This document shows positions 11,501-26,500 of a stretch of 64,000 nucleotides of DNA, piece by piece (positions within the stretch are counted from its first letter, which is position 1; the number at the start of each line of letters is the position of its first letter). Both the position numbers and the translations under genes were made by a program. The notes beneath the pieces were generated by a model, which was given only the letters and a program-made list of their open reading frames with translations, was not told where the DNA came from and searched no databases. Location: contig NC_079879.1 in assembly GCF_029227915.1 (NCBI RefSeq), forward strand, positions 18,600,001-18,664,000, in the 5' to 3' direction. Origin of the DNA: Hydractinia symbiolongicarpus (lineage: Eukaryota; Cnidaria; Hydrozoa; Anthoathecata; Hydractiniidae).

Positions 11501-14500
11501 AATTTTAGGAAAAATTGTCTAATCTTTGCTCAGACAAAAAAATTATGCAAGTTAATTCCACTATTGTATAATGTTTGACTAATACTGTTATAAATTGTTA
11601 CATGTTCAGTTGATTTTGTGTTAAACTAGTTTATTTTATGCACAAAATCACATTAACATTACAAATATATATAAGAAACTTTGCTATTTTTATAGTAATT
11701 TGCAAAGAGAATAGGGTAAATAAATTGGAAGGATTTATAGAAAGTAAGAATGTTTGAAGAGTCCACGAATTGTTTTTGATAGAATCTTATTATTTCCAAT
11801 ATTACATTTTATATAAGAATGAAACTTTTTTTTAGCGACAAGAAAAGGGCAAAATGCGTGTACATAAAATCAACAATGTAAATAAGGTATTAGAATTGCT
11901 ACAGGGATATGATGTAAGTAATCAGCTTCTTTTGATAGAACCTTTCTGGTATTAAAAAATACATACTGTGTACCAATTATCTTGTTTCTTTTTGCTTGTC
12001 AGTGTGCTTTAGACATTCTTTTTAGACAAAACTTGTCAACATACGTAGTGAAGAAGTTGTGGATGGAAATAGCAGACTTATTTTAGGTCTGGTGTGGAAC
12101 ATAATAATGCATTTCCAGGTATGAATGTTTTGTTAATAAATCTATTTTAAAATAGTATATATTTTTCATGAAATTTTACAACTTTAAGTTTTCTCCTTTA
12201 AAGGCAACTCTTACTAAAAGATTTATCATTGTCATCCATTGTAATAAACATCTCTTCTAGTAAAACACCTTTTTCCTATAATAATAGCTGTTATCTGTTT
12301 GTTTATGTGTCAAAATGACTGCCCAGCAGCCTTATTTCAAAGCCCTGTCTGAGTACTTTCATTACTTCATGTTAACAGGTGAAAAAATACTCGTAATACA
12401 GATGCGGAGAAATAAAGATTAGGACCAGTGAACTTGTGGATTTTTTCACAGGCTATCACTAGTTTATTTATATTTGTTATTATTAGAAAATGTCACAATG
12501 TCCTAACCACCTGAAAAGTTTTATTTTTGAACAAAAATACAGAGATGTTGAAGTTTTTTATTTTACACATGACTACTGTTACTTGTCACAAGTATCAATT
12601 AGGGAACCATGTCTTTTTTGACTACTAGTATTATGGGACCACTAAAACAGCAGTCAAAGCACCATATTGTTCTATTGAAATGTGGGCACTACCAAAATCC
12701 TTTGCAATTTGCCTTAAATAGAACATACTGATGAATAAACTGCTAGGTTAAATTAAGTGTTCATTAACAATTAAGTGTCTAATAAGGTTGACAATAAAGT
12801 AAATGAAAAAATGAAGAAAACAAACCAACGAACAAAAAAGCTTTCTTATTATCATATTTTTATCTGCAAATACCCACCAACTGATATAGAAAATAAAGAT
12901 CAGGTGATGGTGAAACATTCAAAATTGATTAAAGATTTCAAATCATTTAATTCAGAACATTTCATTGTTGTATGCTTTAGCGAATAAAATGCAATAAAAA
13001 AATCTTAAGCTAACTTTGCCAAGAAGTTTTAAGAAGCGACTATATTGGCCAAAAAACAGGAAATAAGATCAAATAAATGCTTGATTGAGAAAGTCAACTA
13101 GTATTTTTCAATTGGTAATTGTCTAACAGACAAAAGAAATAAAAGCAAAGACCCTGTGTAACCACCTGGCATGAGAGGGTAAAAGGTTATGGTTAGACAT
13201 ATTGAAAGAGTCAGGCATAGTGAAATACAATTCTTCACTTTTTCCTGTTGACTAATTACCTTCTGAAGCATCACTGTATAAACCATCCTGTTGATGGCAT
13301 TTAAAATTATGTTATTTAAAAAAAACTAGTGTGTAATGGCAACCAGTATCTGTACGTTTATCTAAAGTATTAAACATAATATGTCACAAATATCTAGTAT
13401 AATGAATAATAAACAAGTAATTTAAAATAATTAAAACTATATGTGATGTATCTCCACATGTTTAAAGCTGCAGTTTAAGTAACCATTTGCTTGGTCACAT
13501 TTCCTTTTGTTAACGCATTCTCTTTCAAAATTAAAGTAGAAAAAGTTCTCAAAGTAATCTTAATATCTAGATGTATAATCATATAATTGCAACAGTCCTT
13601 TGAGTTGAATCTGCTCTTTTATGTTCACAACTCAACATAATACACTTTTAAGACAACAAACCTTTTTATCTATCAATGACAGATTAACCACAGATAAAGA
13701 TGGAATCTCATTAATTCCATTTTTAGGATTTAAGTTAGTTAAACTTTTAAAAACCTGTGTTTTTAATTTAAAAAAGGGTTGAAACATCTGTGGTTGATTG
13801 AACTACATGTGTTTAAGTTTAGCATGTAAGTAAAATTTCTGTCTTAATTTCTGCTGAAGGTAGCTGCAAAATAATAACTGTATTTAGTTTCCTGTTGTTG
13901 TTGTCACATAAGTAGTTAAGACTTGCTTAAATGCTATGGAATCCTGTTCATCGAAAAACAAAAAAACAAAAACATAGTAGCATATATATGATAAAGAAAG
14001 TTTAATCATCTCTTGTTCTTTTAACTGTTTTGCAGCTATTTAATTTTATATTTCCTTCATATAAATAAATTCTTTCTCAACATATAACAAAATAACCATA
14101 GCAGTCTTTCCAACACTTGTTTTTACTTGTAGAGTTGTGGTGTTTTAAGAAAATACAAAATTATAATTGATAAAATTAAAAGGTAAGATATAAATGCCCT
14201 AAATTTGCATTCAAGTAATAAAATTCACTAAAAGCCAACAAAAATGTGGAAGGCCATGTGAAAACCAGAGTTGTGAAAGCAAATTAAGTTCATTAAAATT
14301 ATAAATATGCTCGGGATAGATTTTTAAAATACTGAAGCATTTTACCATCTACGTTTTAAAGCATAACGCATATTTAAGTTTAAATCCAGTTAAGTTTGAC
14401 CAATCTTATCTAAGATCACACAATTTTTACAAATATTGTTTTCCAACCAATTGGTTTCTTTTGACAGATTACATCAGGTTTTGCAGCATTTATATTCTGT

Positions 14501-17500
14501 ATAAAACATTTTCATGATTGTCTGTTAAATTTTACTGTTATTAACATAAAACAAGAATTATTTAGTAATTTTTATTTATTTATAATCAATTTAAAATGTG
14601 TTATAAATTTTTATTGATTTTCCTAATATTCTCTGCTGTTGTTTATCTGATACAGGTAGATTTCAAAGCATTAAGATGATTACTGTTACTAACGACTGCT
14701 GGGTGTTTTAATCCCCCTTTAAATTAAAACAATACAAAACATAACCAAATTCTATCGGTTCCGAATTATAACACTCTTAACATTTTTTAGTATTGGTTAT
14801 TGATTATCGTTTTTATAAAATACTAATCAGTACTGTTTAAGCAAAATTTTATGCCTGTGCTACTAACAATATCCTGGGTGAACATTACATCTTTATTCTG
14901 ATTAACAAGCATTACTGTATTACATATTACATGTTTAAAGACTTTTGTATTGTTGATTAGTTTTGTTAGTTGATATATTAAGATATAAGTATATATAGCT
15001 GTCCATCGAGGAATGAATAAAATGAAACAAAGGGATTTTTAACATAAAAATTCTTGTAGAACAGCTAAAAAAAATCAATCAGACATACAGGGCTGTATGT
15101 CTGATTGATTTATTAGGTCAGTTGCAAAATAGTAGGCTTACATAAAGTAAAAATAAAACACAAAATAATAAAAATAAAACACAAAATAGTACGGAATAGT
15201 ACGTGCCAGGATCATTTCCAGTTTTATTTGACATTGCTTTGTAGTTTCAGAAAAACTTTGAAAATTGCTGTTTTCCACATTTTTGTTATCACACTGATTT
15301 TTAATAATAGTTTAAAGCTGCAATACACCAAACAATGGGTAGTGCTGAAACAAACAGTGAGTTGGAAAAATCACTCCTTAACTGGTGCAGACAGTGCACT
15401 CAAAGGTAGGCTTTTTTGAGTTTTTAGATTTCAGTATAAATTGTTGGGACACTTGCATCTTGAAGGTATTGAACACAGTATTGCTCTGTTATTATGACAT
15501 ACATAAAAAACAAGAACGTTATTGACCATCAATCCTGTCAATAAGCAGATGTCAACAAAAATTCTGAATTATTTCCAAAGCAATGATAGAAAAATTGCCA
15601 TTTATAGCTATTTCATTTTATAAAATATTGATATACCAACTTTAAAAATGGAAAGCATGCTATTTGTTAAATCTGAATATTGTTAACAGAAATTTATTAT
15701 GACAAAGAAAAGAAATCTAGTGATAATACCATTGACATCATTTCTTAATTTTTTGCCAAATTAAAGAGAAATTTTTTTATTTTAATGTCATTGTCTTACT
15801 AAGAAACTATTATGGTTATACTGTAGACACTAGCATAGTCCTGCATTTTTTGCTAGAGCAATTGCTTATTGCTCTTTTTGCTATAAAAAATTTAAAGCTC
15901 CGTATATTGTAATTTAGTGATTATGTTATAACCTGTCCAACAAATTGTTTTACAGGTTGTCCATAAAAATATCTCCACACATACTTTTGTTCCCTATATA
16001 TGGTGTATGTTATAAGGGTTGATTGTGCTACTTAGATAGAGTTTTGGCTGACAGACAAATTATGTTGTATAATAGAGATGGTGAAATTTTAGTTTTCTGT
16101 TACAGGTATCGAGAAGTTGATATCCGCAATTTTACAACATCATGGCGGGATGGTCTATCATTTAATGCAATTATTCACTACCATCGGTATGTTTTTTTAA
16201 GTTCCAACTTTTTGAATTGATTCTATACTTTTGCCTTTGAGTTCTGTTGCAAAGTTATTTACTGTGTTTGTTGTACTTATAATAACTTGGTCCATTAATT
16301 TATTTCCAGGGATTATTACCATGCTAAATGTAAAAAACAACCTCTGTGTTTTGTAAAGAAATATCAAAACAAGACTAATATGAAACAGCTGAATTATTAC
16401 TTTATTTTTTATTAAGATCTAAACAACATGGTCGTAAAAATTTTGGATACTGACTAGTTAAAGAACCTGTGAAAAGGTCCTTGAAACACTGATTAAAATA
16501 ATGTATAGCATCATTTGCTTTTCACAAACTTTTAAGGATATATTAGGGTTTAAAGGTTTTTAATGATATTAGCAGCCATATGATTCTGAAATGGAATGTC
16601 TGCTCAAGCTTTTGATAATTAGTATAATTTTAGTCTTAATGATGAAAGCCTTTAAAAGCCTTATAAATTTCTAGTCAGTTGTTGTCTAACTTGTGAAGAA
16701 TGTAAAGGCATAGAAAATTAACAAACATGTTTTAAAGTCCTCATCATACTTCTTGTAAAAAAAGGAGCTTGTACTACGTACAAGTGCTTTATTTTTAGTG
16801 TATATATATATATATATACACAAGAAATTGGAATGTTATAGAATGGTTTAACAAAATTGAAAATAAAAACAACATAAATTCTTAATGTTTGATGTTAAGG
16901 AAACGAAATTAATGAAACAACACTAAATAAAGCATTAACATTTGCCAAAAAACTGTTAAAATCTCTAAAAAAGAAGAATAAATCATAAAACATTCAAAAA
17001 TATCTTTATTGTTTAACGGTAATGAATCATGGGTTAAATCGAACAGTGGTTTATTTGACATTACAATGGGTGCACATGATGGTGCCGAAATGACGAAACC
17101 AGTTACATACGCGTAGAATCCAACCATCCATCTTCAATTATTAAACAAGCTCCAATAGCCTTAGAAGAACGACTTTCACTACTGTCTGCAAACGAAAAAA
17201 TATTTTTCCAATCTATACCTTACTACAAACAGCGCTCACAAACTCAGGTTATTCCAAAAAACTTATAAACACAAACAAAAAAAAGAACAATAACAGAAAA
17301 AACAGAAAAAGAAATATAATTTGGTTTAACCCCCCCTACAGCGTAAATGTTAAAACAAGAATCGCAAAGCAATTTTTATTGCTAATCGACAAACATTTTA
17401 CTCGAAAACACAATAATTACAAAATATTTAACCAAAACAACGTTAAAGTAAGTTACAATTGTGTGCCTAACATCACATAGATGCCCATAATAAAAACATT

Positions 17501-20500
17501 AACACCAAACCTTCCCAAAAAGAACAAAACTGCAACTGCATCAAAAAAAAAATGTCCCCTAAACCACCAATGCCTAACACCATGCATTGTTTACCAAACT
17601 AATCTGATGTCTGAAGAAAATTCACGGTATGAGGCAAATTATATTGGCATTTAAGAAACGTTATGCAAACCATAAGAAGTCATTCAACACAGAACGATAC
17701 ATGAATGATACAGCTTAATAAAAAGAAGTATGGCGATTGAAGAAGAACAAGGAAACACCAAATATTCGATGGAAAATTATCAAAAATGTTGGTATAAACC
17801 CAGTTCGAAAAACTGTACCTTTGCCTTAACAAAAAGTATGAAATTTTAACCTTTAAAGGAAACAACCTTTTGAACCAGAAAAATGATCGAAATGCAGACA
17901 CTAAAACAAAATCTTGTTGGCGAATTTTGACACTAATGACTGACGCCAAACGAAGTCATTGCATATACGTGAGAACATATATTAAACGTTTACTTTGTAA
18001 ATTTTTAGTCAGTTGGCTGAAGATTGTGTTCAAAGAACACATGAAATTTTGAGTTTGAAACGAAGTTGTTTTATATATATATATATATATTTGTACAAAA
18101 CCTACAAGAGAATAATTGTATACTAAATCTATCTTTTACCCCAAAGCGAAGAGTAACATTGAAAAAAATGTTTATTAGATAAATAGCTTTAAACGCCCAC
18201 ACTTTTCAGAAATGATTTCTTTATGTTTGTCTGCTCTGTATGATACAGGATTATGTTGAATACATCATAATTCTACAACATTGTGATGGCTATTAAAAAT
18301 CTTTTTAATCTTTAACAACCAAAATTAGGCAAAAAATAATTTCGTAATTGTAGTTAACACTTTCAAAAAACTGAATTCTTGAAGTCAAAAATAAGTTTTA
18401 GTAGGTCTCCTGTGTTTGTGGTTTACTGGCTAAATCATTTTTGACTTCACTAGCGCAATCGCTGATTTCATTCTATCTGCAAGACTCATGAGATTTTTTT
18501 TTCATAAGCAATTTATTAACTGTAGTTTTTAAGCTTTAAAAACGATAAAAATAAAAAATAAAGAAACATGGATTCTCTTATAAAAAACTGCAGAGAACAA
18601 AGAATTAAATTCTCATCTTTGCTAGATTTCTTTTTAATCTGCAATAATTATAGTGACAATGTTTTTCTTGCAAAGTATTTTACTGATCTTCTTGTTCATA
18701 CTGTTTTTAGACCAGACTTGTTTGATTATCAAAAGATCCTGGGAAGACCGCCAAATATAAATCTTGCACATGCATTTGAGAAGGCTAGGACTTCATTAGG
18801 TGTTCCTTCTTTACTTGATCCTGAAGGTAAATTTTTAGTCAAAATATTTTTAGTGTTGCGTGAAAAGAAAGATTCTTGATGAAATATGTCATGATTTTAA
18901 AATTTGCAGGGGTTGTAACATTAATTTTTGAAATTTAAACAAGGAAAAATGTATTGCAACACAGTTCTGTTACTTGTTGTCTTTTGTTCAGATGATTTTG
19001 GCACATATAAAAAGATCTCAACAACAACATCATTCTCTGCTTAACATGTATTTTCTATCCTAGCATGGATTGAAAGAGGTGTTAAATTGTGTATGTCTTT
19101 GGTCTTTTAGTAATAAAGCAAAACATACAAAAACTTTCATTTCTAGATGTGAACATTGACCATCCCGACAAAAAATCAATAATAATGTACGTCTCTGCTA
19201 TGTATGAAGCATTATCCAAACAAAAAGAAACAGAAAGCGAAGGTTCAGAACTAGAACAACAGGTATTTAATTACAGGTTTAAAGGCAACAGTGGTTGCTA
19301 TAACAACTGGTCATCTTTGTTAAAATTTTTAATACTTACTATTGTTTCAAGCCAAGCATGCACGTTTGTTTTTATGCATAATTTGTTCTATTATTTGCAC
19401 AACATCAAACAAAGGCTAACATCAACTGCATCAAGATAAAGAACTCATTCTTCACATTCTTGGTCTCCTTGTATCCTTGAGCGTTTTATGATGTTTATCT
19501 AATCAACTATAGACATGATTTTAAGGCTTTCTTGATCTTCTTAATTTTTCAAGCTACTTAAGATTTAATCTGATTGTTCATTAACCTGCAATAGATGGAC
19601 TGTTGTGTGTAAACAAATATCAACTTTTCGTTATTATTGGGTGTTGTTGATAACTGTGATAACTGTTTTCATAATACAGCATAATAAATCTTTACTTAAA
19701 ACAACTCTTTTATATGTTATGAAGTAATTTTAGTGAGGATTAAAGAAGTAAAATAAAGATTTTTGTAAGTAGGTATGTGATGATTTTGATTAGCTAGTTT
19801 TTATTCATTTTAATGGTGAAGAACTTAGTGTTGAACATGTTTTATGTTCTCATTAACAGGGTAATTTTTCCTTAATGTTGTGAAAGAATGAAATAAATAC
19901 TTCTGAAATCTTAGCAAGCTGGGATCTCATGTATACTGCCAGGATGTTACTCCAAGAACAGAAGCTGCATAATTAATGAGTTTAGTTGCTCATTGTTTTA
20001 CAGAAGTTGTGCAGTGACAGTGTCTTTAAAAGTTCATACAGGGCAAATCAAAGTAGTAGACTGTGTTATACACCTTCTTTTACCAGAACTATTAGTTATT
20101 AGCCGAGGCTGGATGCTTTTCAAATGTTGAAAAATACATGTATAATTGGACAAAGGACTAAATAATTATTTCTTAGTAATTTTACATGTTGCTCTTATAT
20201 TTAATAAAGATTTTAGGCTCTATCTTTTTAAAAATAGGTTCTTATAAAAAAGTAGTGTACTAAATCTAAAAATTTAGTAAAAGTAATTTTTCAAGTTAAA
20301 CAGAATGACAGAAATATGTTAAACATATGGTATATACTTTTCCGTGGTTTAGTAATCATTTAACAGCTTTTTAATAAAGCAGAAACACGAATCAATAATA
20401 ATAACCACAGAACTTCAACTCTTTCGTTTTTATTATCTGCTGTCTCATAGTTTTCCCTTTACTCACGCCTGATGCAAACATCTCCACCTTGTAAAACAAA

Positions 20501-23500
20501 ACAATGTGATAATGTTACTGTTTAAAGCCTAAACAATCTTTGAAGAAACATTTGTGTTTAGCTGATGTTAAAGAACTCAACTAATGTTTTTGTCAATATG
20601 TATTTAGGTTATTATAATTGTTTGTCCCATGACATAGTTTTACTGATTATTCCAGTAATTAAATTTTAAGGAGGGTATATTTTCAGTGAATAATACAATA
20701 CTGAAAGAAAGTTGTCAGGTTTTTTTTTTGTTTATCTTCTTTCTTTTACTTTATTTTTTATTTTTTATTTAGTTCTTCAGACCTCCCTATAAGAGCCTTC
20801 TATGGTCGGAAATGATTGTTTATTACAAATTAACTTAATTATTTGTAATAAAAAGCTTGTGGTTGAATATGATTAATTGCTGTGGATCCCAAAGCATTAA
20901 TAAGACTTCATTTAATTGTGTTTATTTTTTAAAAAACTGACTTAATCTCAGTTCTTATTGTTTAAATTGGTATAAACAGTGCAACCTTGGATTTATTAAA
21001 AAATTAGTGATGGTGATCCTATACTGTTTGTTATTCTTCACCATGTTAGAATGGATATAGTGTATATTAGTGTGTTGTGTCAATTGAAAGCTACATCGTT
21101 TTCTATAAAATTACACTATTTAATGTTTCTTTTAGTTTGAAATACTTGTTGATTTAAATAACATGTGTTATTATATTTTAATGCATTCGAATATTTTAAT
21201 AGGTGTTTGTTTTCTACATTTTATTTTGTAGCTACTTTTAATGTTTTCCTATAAACCCTGGCATGCTTTTAATATTCAGCTATTCTTATAGAATGTTTAC
21301 TTTTTGTATCATCCATCTTATGCGTTTTTGTCTTCAACCTTTTATTAAGTTTTAAACAAATCCTTTTATGATTTTAAATAGAATCTGCGTCCCTGTATTA
21401 TTGTTAAGTCAATATTTTGATATGAACTTTGTTATGTTTTGTGTCGTTTGTCTTTGTAATACTTTGTTGACAGAGCAAGATGAGTTCATGTCTTATTGAA
21501 ACAAATTTATTTTTTTCCACAGAAACTTTAGATATAAGTTAAAATAGCATTTGCTTCTTTCCATCATTATTATTGGATCGTTTGTGGTTTATAGTGATAT
21601 GGTATGTAATCATGTATTGCTATATTATAAGTGGGAAGGAGAGAAAGGAATTTTTTTGTTAGGGAAAGGGGCACATTAAATTTTTGTATTATATTAAAGT
21701 AATGGTATTAGATTTTTTCATGTAAAGGAAACTGTCTAAAGAAGTGGCCCGCAGCAATAGTCAACTTATCGAACTTCTCCAACTTATTGTCTTCTCAAAA
21801 TGGTACATTGCTGTTATGTAAAATGCTACTTGAATAAGCACTTCACACGATTGCTGCATTGTAGTAGAGCTCTAACTGGATATGTCTGAGTTTATAAAAA
21901 CATTACAAAAACCTTACATTTTTTGAAGAAAGAATTTTAACTTTCGAATAGTACAAACATATACTGATAACAATCCTAACTACATATGAAAACAATCATA
22001 AAACACTATACCTTGTCGCACTAAATAGTTATTCAGGTAAATTTGTAGTATTTTGGTGAACTGAGTTCTGAAATGAGCACCACAGGAGTAGAAGAGACAC
22101 TAATTATTAAATATACTTTTTAACAGGGACGCTTATTTGAGAAAGGTGAGTATTTCTTGGATATCAAAATAGTTGAACACAATTTTCCATGACATTCTAA
22201 TAGTTTCTGCTTTATCTGTTTTAGATTTTTTGGTATGATTTTTTTATTGATCTAAAATATTTTTTATGAATTAAATTTGAAGCTCAATTCTTTAAAAATG
22301 TCTAAAAATAAATAAAAAAGATTTCAAATTTTTTTTAAGGCACTTTAGGCTTTTAAATTCAATTTTAAGAGACTGTCGAGTGTTTCTTTAACTTCCTATG
22401 AAAAGTGTGGCCATGACAATACAGATTTAAAGGGTTGTCCATGGATAAATAAAACTTAATTCATTTGTTTAGCATTTAAACATAAAGGTGAGGCTGGGAG
22501 TATGCATCTTTAAAAAATGATTCACTTTGTATGGATTACAAAACATAAATAGTTTTAAAGTTTATCTACAAATACCTAGGAGTCGCCTATTTATATTTTT
22601 ATTTTTTTTTTGTAATTGTAGTAAAAGCTAAGCAGTTGAGTTGGGTGATGAAAAAACATGACTTGTTATAGTAAACTGATTTTGTAAACTTAACAAATTT
22701 AAGTATTAAAGTTTGTGTAATAATTTTGTGATTTTTAAGAAAGTAACTATAATATTTTGTGGATTTTTTCCTTTCCCTTATCTAAGCAATTATATGCTTT
22801 TATTGGGCACTGATAAACCACAAACTTCAATTGCATATATATAATTCCAATTATGTATCATTTCACTTAAAGTGTTTTTTGTTATTGTTACTGTGTGAAA
22901 AAGTTCTTTTTACATCTTAATTCTAGAGAAAAAATAACATATACATTGTTGATGCTCTGTGCCTTTTGTTTTTAAATGTGGACATAATATTATGAAAGAA
23001 TATACCTTTTTAGTTGATCTTTGAGTTGTCTTTTTTTAACAACATAAATTTTATATGGAAAAGATTATCATGGTATGTTTATGGTTGTTTCAATTTGATA
23101 TTTATTAGGCTGCAAGGTCGGGTAGTCCAACACCATCTTCTGTCTCAAATATGTCAGAGTGGGATGATTATAACGAAACACTTACCCAAGTCTTAACATG
23201 GCTTCTTCATGCAGAAACACAGTTAAATCAGCAAGAACCAGTTTCTGTTAATGTTGACCAAGTGAAGGAGCAGTTTCGAGAACATGAGGTAGGAAGAAAG
23301 GTCCTTCTTACATGGAAAAATAAACAATATTATTTCAATTTTTTTTATGCGTTTGATTCAGGTTTCAAAATTTGCAAAATCACACAGTCCCTTGCAAACT
23401 TAAAAGAATACACTTTATTGCAACCAAGATTGCAGCTATTCTTACAGACATTTTTATTTTGTGACAACTCTTGCGCTTAAGTTTTAACAGAATTGTAGCT

Positions 23501-26500
23501 TGGCATAATTCTTTGAAACCCAAAATTTAGCTTATAGTTTTTCTTAAGAAGTAAATTTATGGAAAAACCTTTTATGACGACTTACTTATCTTGACCTATG
23601 TAATGCTTGTGTTTTCTTGCATCATAAATTTAGGAATTTATGATGGTATTGACGTCACATCAAACAAGCGTGGGAAGTGTCCTTGAGTTTGGAAGTCAGC
23701 TAATTAATGAAGGAATTGTTATTGGAAAGGAAGAGAAGGATATACGAGAACAAATGGCAGTGCTCAGTGATAGGTGGGAGAATTTGCGTGTATCAGCAAT
23801 GCAAAGACAGTCAGAGTAAGTTTTTTCTGTTTCAAATAGTTTTTTGCATGGAATATTTTTTCCAACCTCTGTTTGTTAGGGCCATATGCCTTATATCTGC
23901 GTAACCAACTGCACATTTGTAAAACATTATTTGATCCAGTTAATCTAGCATTATAGGACAAAGGAATAGTAAACAAAAGTATGAACTATGCTCATCTAGA
24001 CAAAAAATATATTGCATACTTTGTCCTTTGTAGGATCTGTTTAATGTAACAGGGAATGACTTCCATATTATTAAATTATGTTGTACTGTGTTTGCATTTG
24101 GGTAATACAAAAGTACAATAATATAGTATTTGAACAACAATGTAGACTGCACCAGCACTTGATGAAACTACAACAGAAGCAGTTAAAAGAGTTAGCTGAT
24201 TGGTTAACAAAGGCTGAAAGTAAAATGTCATCAGCTGGTCCTATTGGTTCTGATTTGGAAACTGTAAAACAACAAGTGGAAGAACACAAAAGATTTCAAG
24301 AAGATCTGGAGAGTCAACAACAACACGTTAACTCCTTGAGTCACATGGTTGTTGTTGTTGATGAATCAGAGTCGGAAAACGCCACAGCGGATTTGGAGGA
24401 ACAACTTGCAACTTTGGGTGAAAGATGGTCAGCTGTATGTAAATGGACAGAACATAGGTATAGTCCTCATCTATTCTAATAGTCAAATTAAATAACGTAA
24501 GTGGTGTCACGACGTCATGTTTAAAAATTTGGTGTTAGCTTCTCTCAAATATAATTACAAAATGTTTTTAGAGGTAATACAAATAAATTAATTCTTTCAC
24601 CGAATTTTTAGATGGGCTCATCTCCAAGAGATTCTAACCAGTTGGCAAAAGTATCGAAATGAAGAGCAGCGTTTAAGTGACTGGTTGTTTCAGAAAGAAA
24701 AAGCTTTGAAAGATATTTCAGTAATAGACATGGGTGACAAGAACGAAATTGCAAAGCAATTGGATAAGCTCAAGGTACATAATTTAAATAGTTTTTAACA
24801 TAGGTCTAAGTTCATGGCTTTGCAATAACTTATAATAAAACTTTGTTTTAAAAAGCTAAAATATCTAAAAATTGAAATGAAAAATTAAAAAATTGGGTTT
24901 ATCAGGCATTTTAGGTAATTCAACATATATGTTTTAGGAGCTCGAATTTGAGTTGACGCAACAGCAGAATTCATTTGGAGATTTTAACCTTGCTGCGCAA
25001 AGTGTTGCACAAACAATGGAAGAAGATTCACCTGCAATACAGGGAATACAAGACACAATGGAGGATTTTAATCAACGATGGAATACTATTGCAAGCATGC
25101 TAAATGCAAAAACAAAACATGTATGGTTTAGCTTCAATTCTTCCAGGATCGTTGATTCTCTAAATACTTTTTAAATGTTATATGTCTATTTTTGTAGTTT
25201 AAGGGAATGGAAGATCAACTGCAATCATTTTTGAAAGAGTTAGAAGAAAACTTGTTGTGGATTTCAGATACAGAACTACTATTAAATCCTCAAATGAACC
25301 CCCAAAAAGAACTTGTTGAGGTATTTGTAGTCTCAAAGAACCACAATGTTATAAGAAAAGTTTCCTTAAATGGAACACATTTTTGCTATTTTTACTGTGT
25401 TGTATTTGTAAATATTCTTGTAATTTTTTTTGTAGTCACTTGAGCAAGCTGTGCAGAAAAGACGAACTAGCATCCTGGTTTTGTGTACCAAAGGAGAAGA
25501 ATTGGTGAAACAGACCCGAACTGCCGGTCAATCTGTTGTAGGGCTACAACAATACATCAACAGCTTCAATGAGAGATGGGAGGCACTTAGTCGCAATTTA
25601 AGCAATCAAAAAAATGTAATTGACTCATCCGAGAAAAAGAAAGTATTTATTGAGGAAACCCAGAAAATACTCATAATGATAACTGAAATTGTGACCTATG
25701 TGGAAACACTATACATAGAATTGAAAAATAATCCAAAGGAAAGATTGATAAGAATTGAGGTAATGCCCTTTCATGATTATTTCAAGTTATATTGCAATAT
25801 TAGTAAAAAAGGATTTTGTGTAAATTTGTTTCACGTTTTACACTATTTTCTGTAGATCAAGTTGAAAGAACTTGCACAGTGTCGTACCTCATTAGAAAAA
25901 ATGTTAATGGAAAGTAAACACATCCCTGATCCGGCATTAAAGTCAGCTATTGAAATGGAAGTAAAAACTGTTACACAAAAGCTGCAAGATGTTGAAATTT
26001 CTTTACAAGAAAAACAAAAGGCTACTGTAGAAGTCATTCAAAGTACGCCACCACCTGAATTTTTGAATCACATGGAAGCTATTCGTACCGTAGTTGACGA
26101 GGTTTTTCCATTTGTCAGTAAAGAGTTCAAGTATAATGAAATTAGAAGAATGCAGGAATTAGCAGAAAATCTTAAGGTATTTTTAGATCTTACCGTTTTT
26201 TTAAGTGCTTGTAATATTTCCATTCTTCTTTAATTAGAACTGTGTTACGAGGAAAATAAATTAAGGAAAGACAAAACAGTGTCATCTTGAATTTATTTCC
26301 AATTTTATTAAAAAACTACAAGTTAGTGAAATAATGATTGATGTTGTGAAATCAATAAATTTTCTTTACTTTTTTATATTGGGCTAGAGTACTTTAGACA
26401 TGCATTTTTCTTGATTTTGTATATGTACTTGACATATGATGTTCTAGAAACTGCTCTTTGTTTTTTTAGACAAAATTGCAGAAGCTTCATGATCAAGAAA

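Noticed and set aside
15072-15111. Palindrome as a microRNA precursor
   Set aside because: The 2-bp centre leaves no loop, and the arms are too short for a typical precursor.
22127-22145. A possible 19-nt microexon in intron 9
   Set aside because: It has exon-like flanks, but its length is not a multiple of three, and exons 9 and 10 already join in phase 0.
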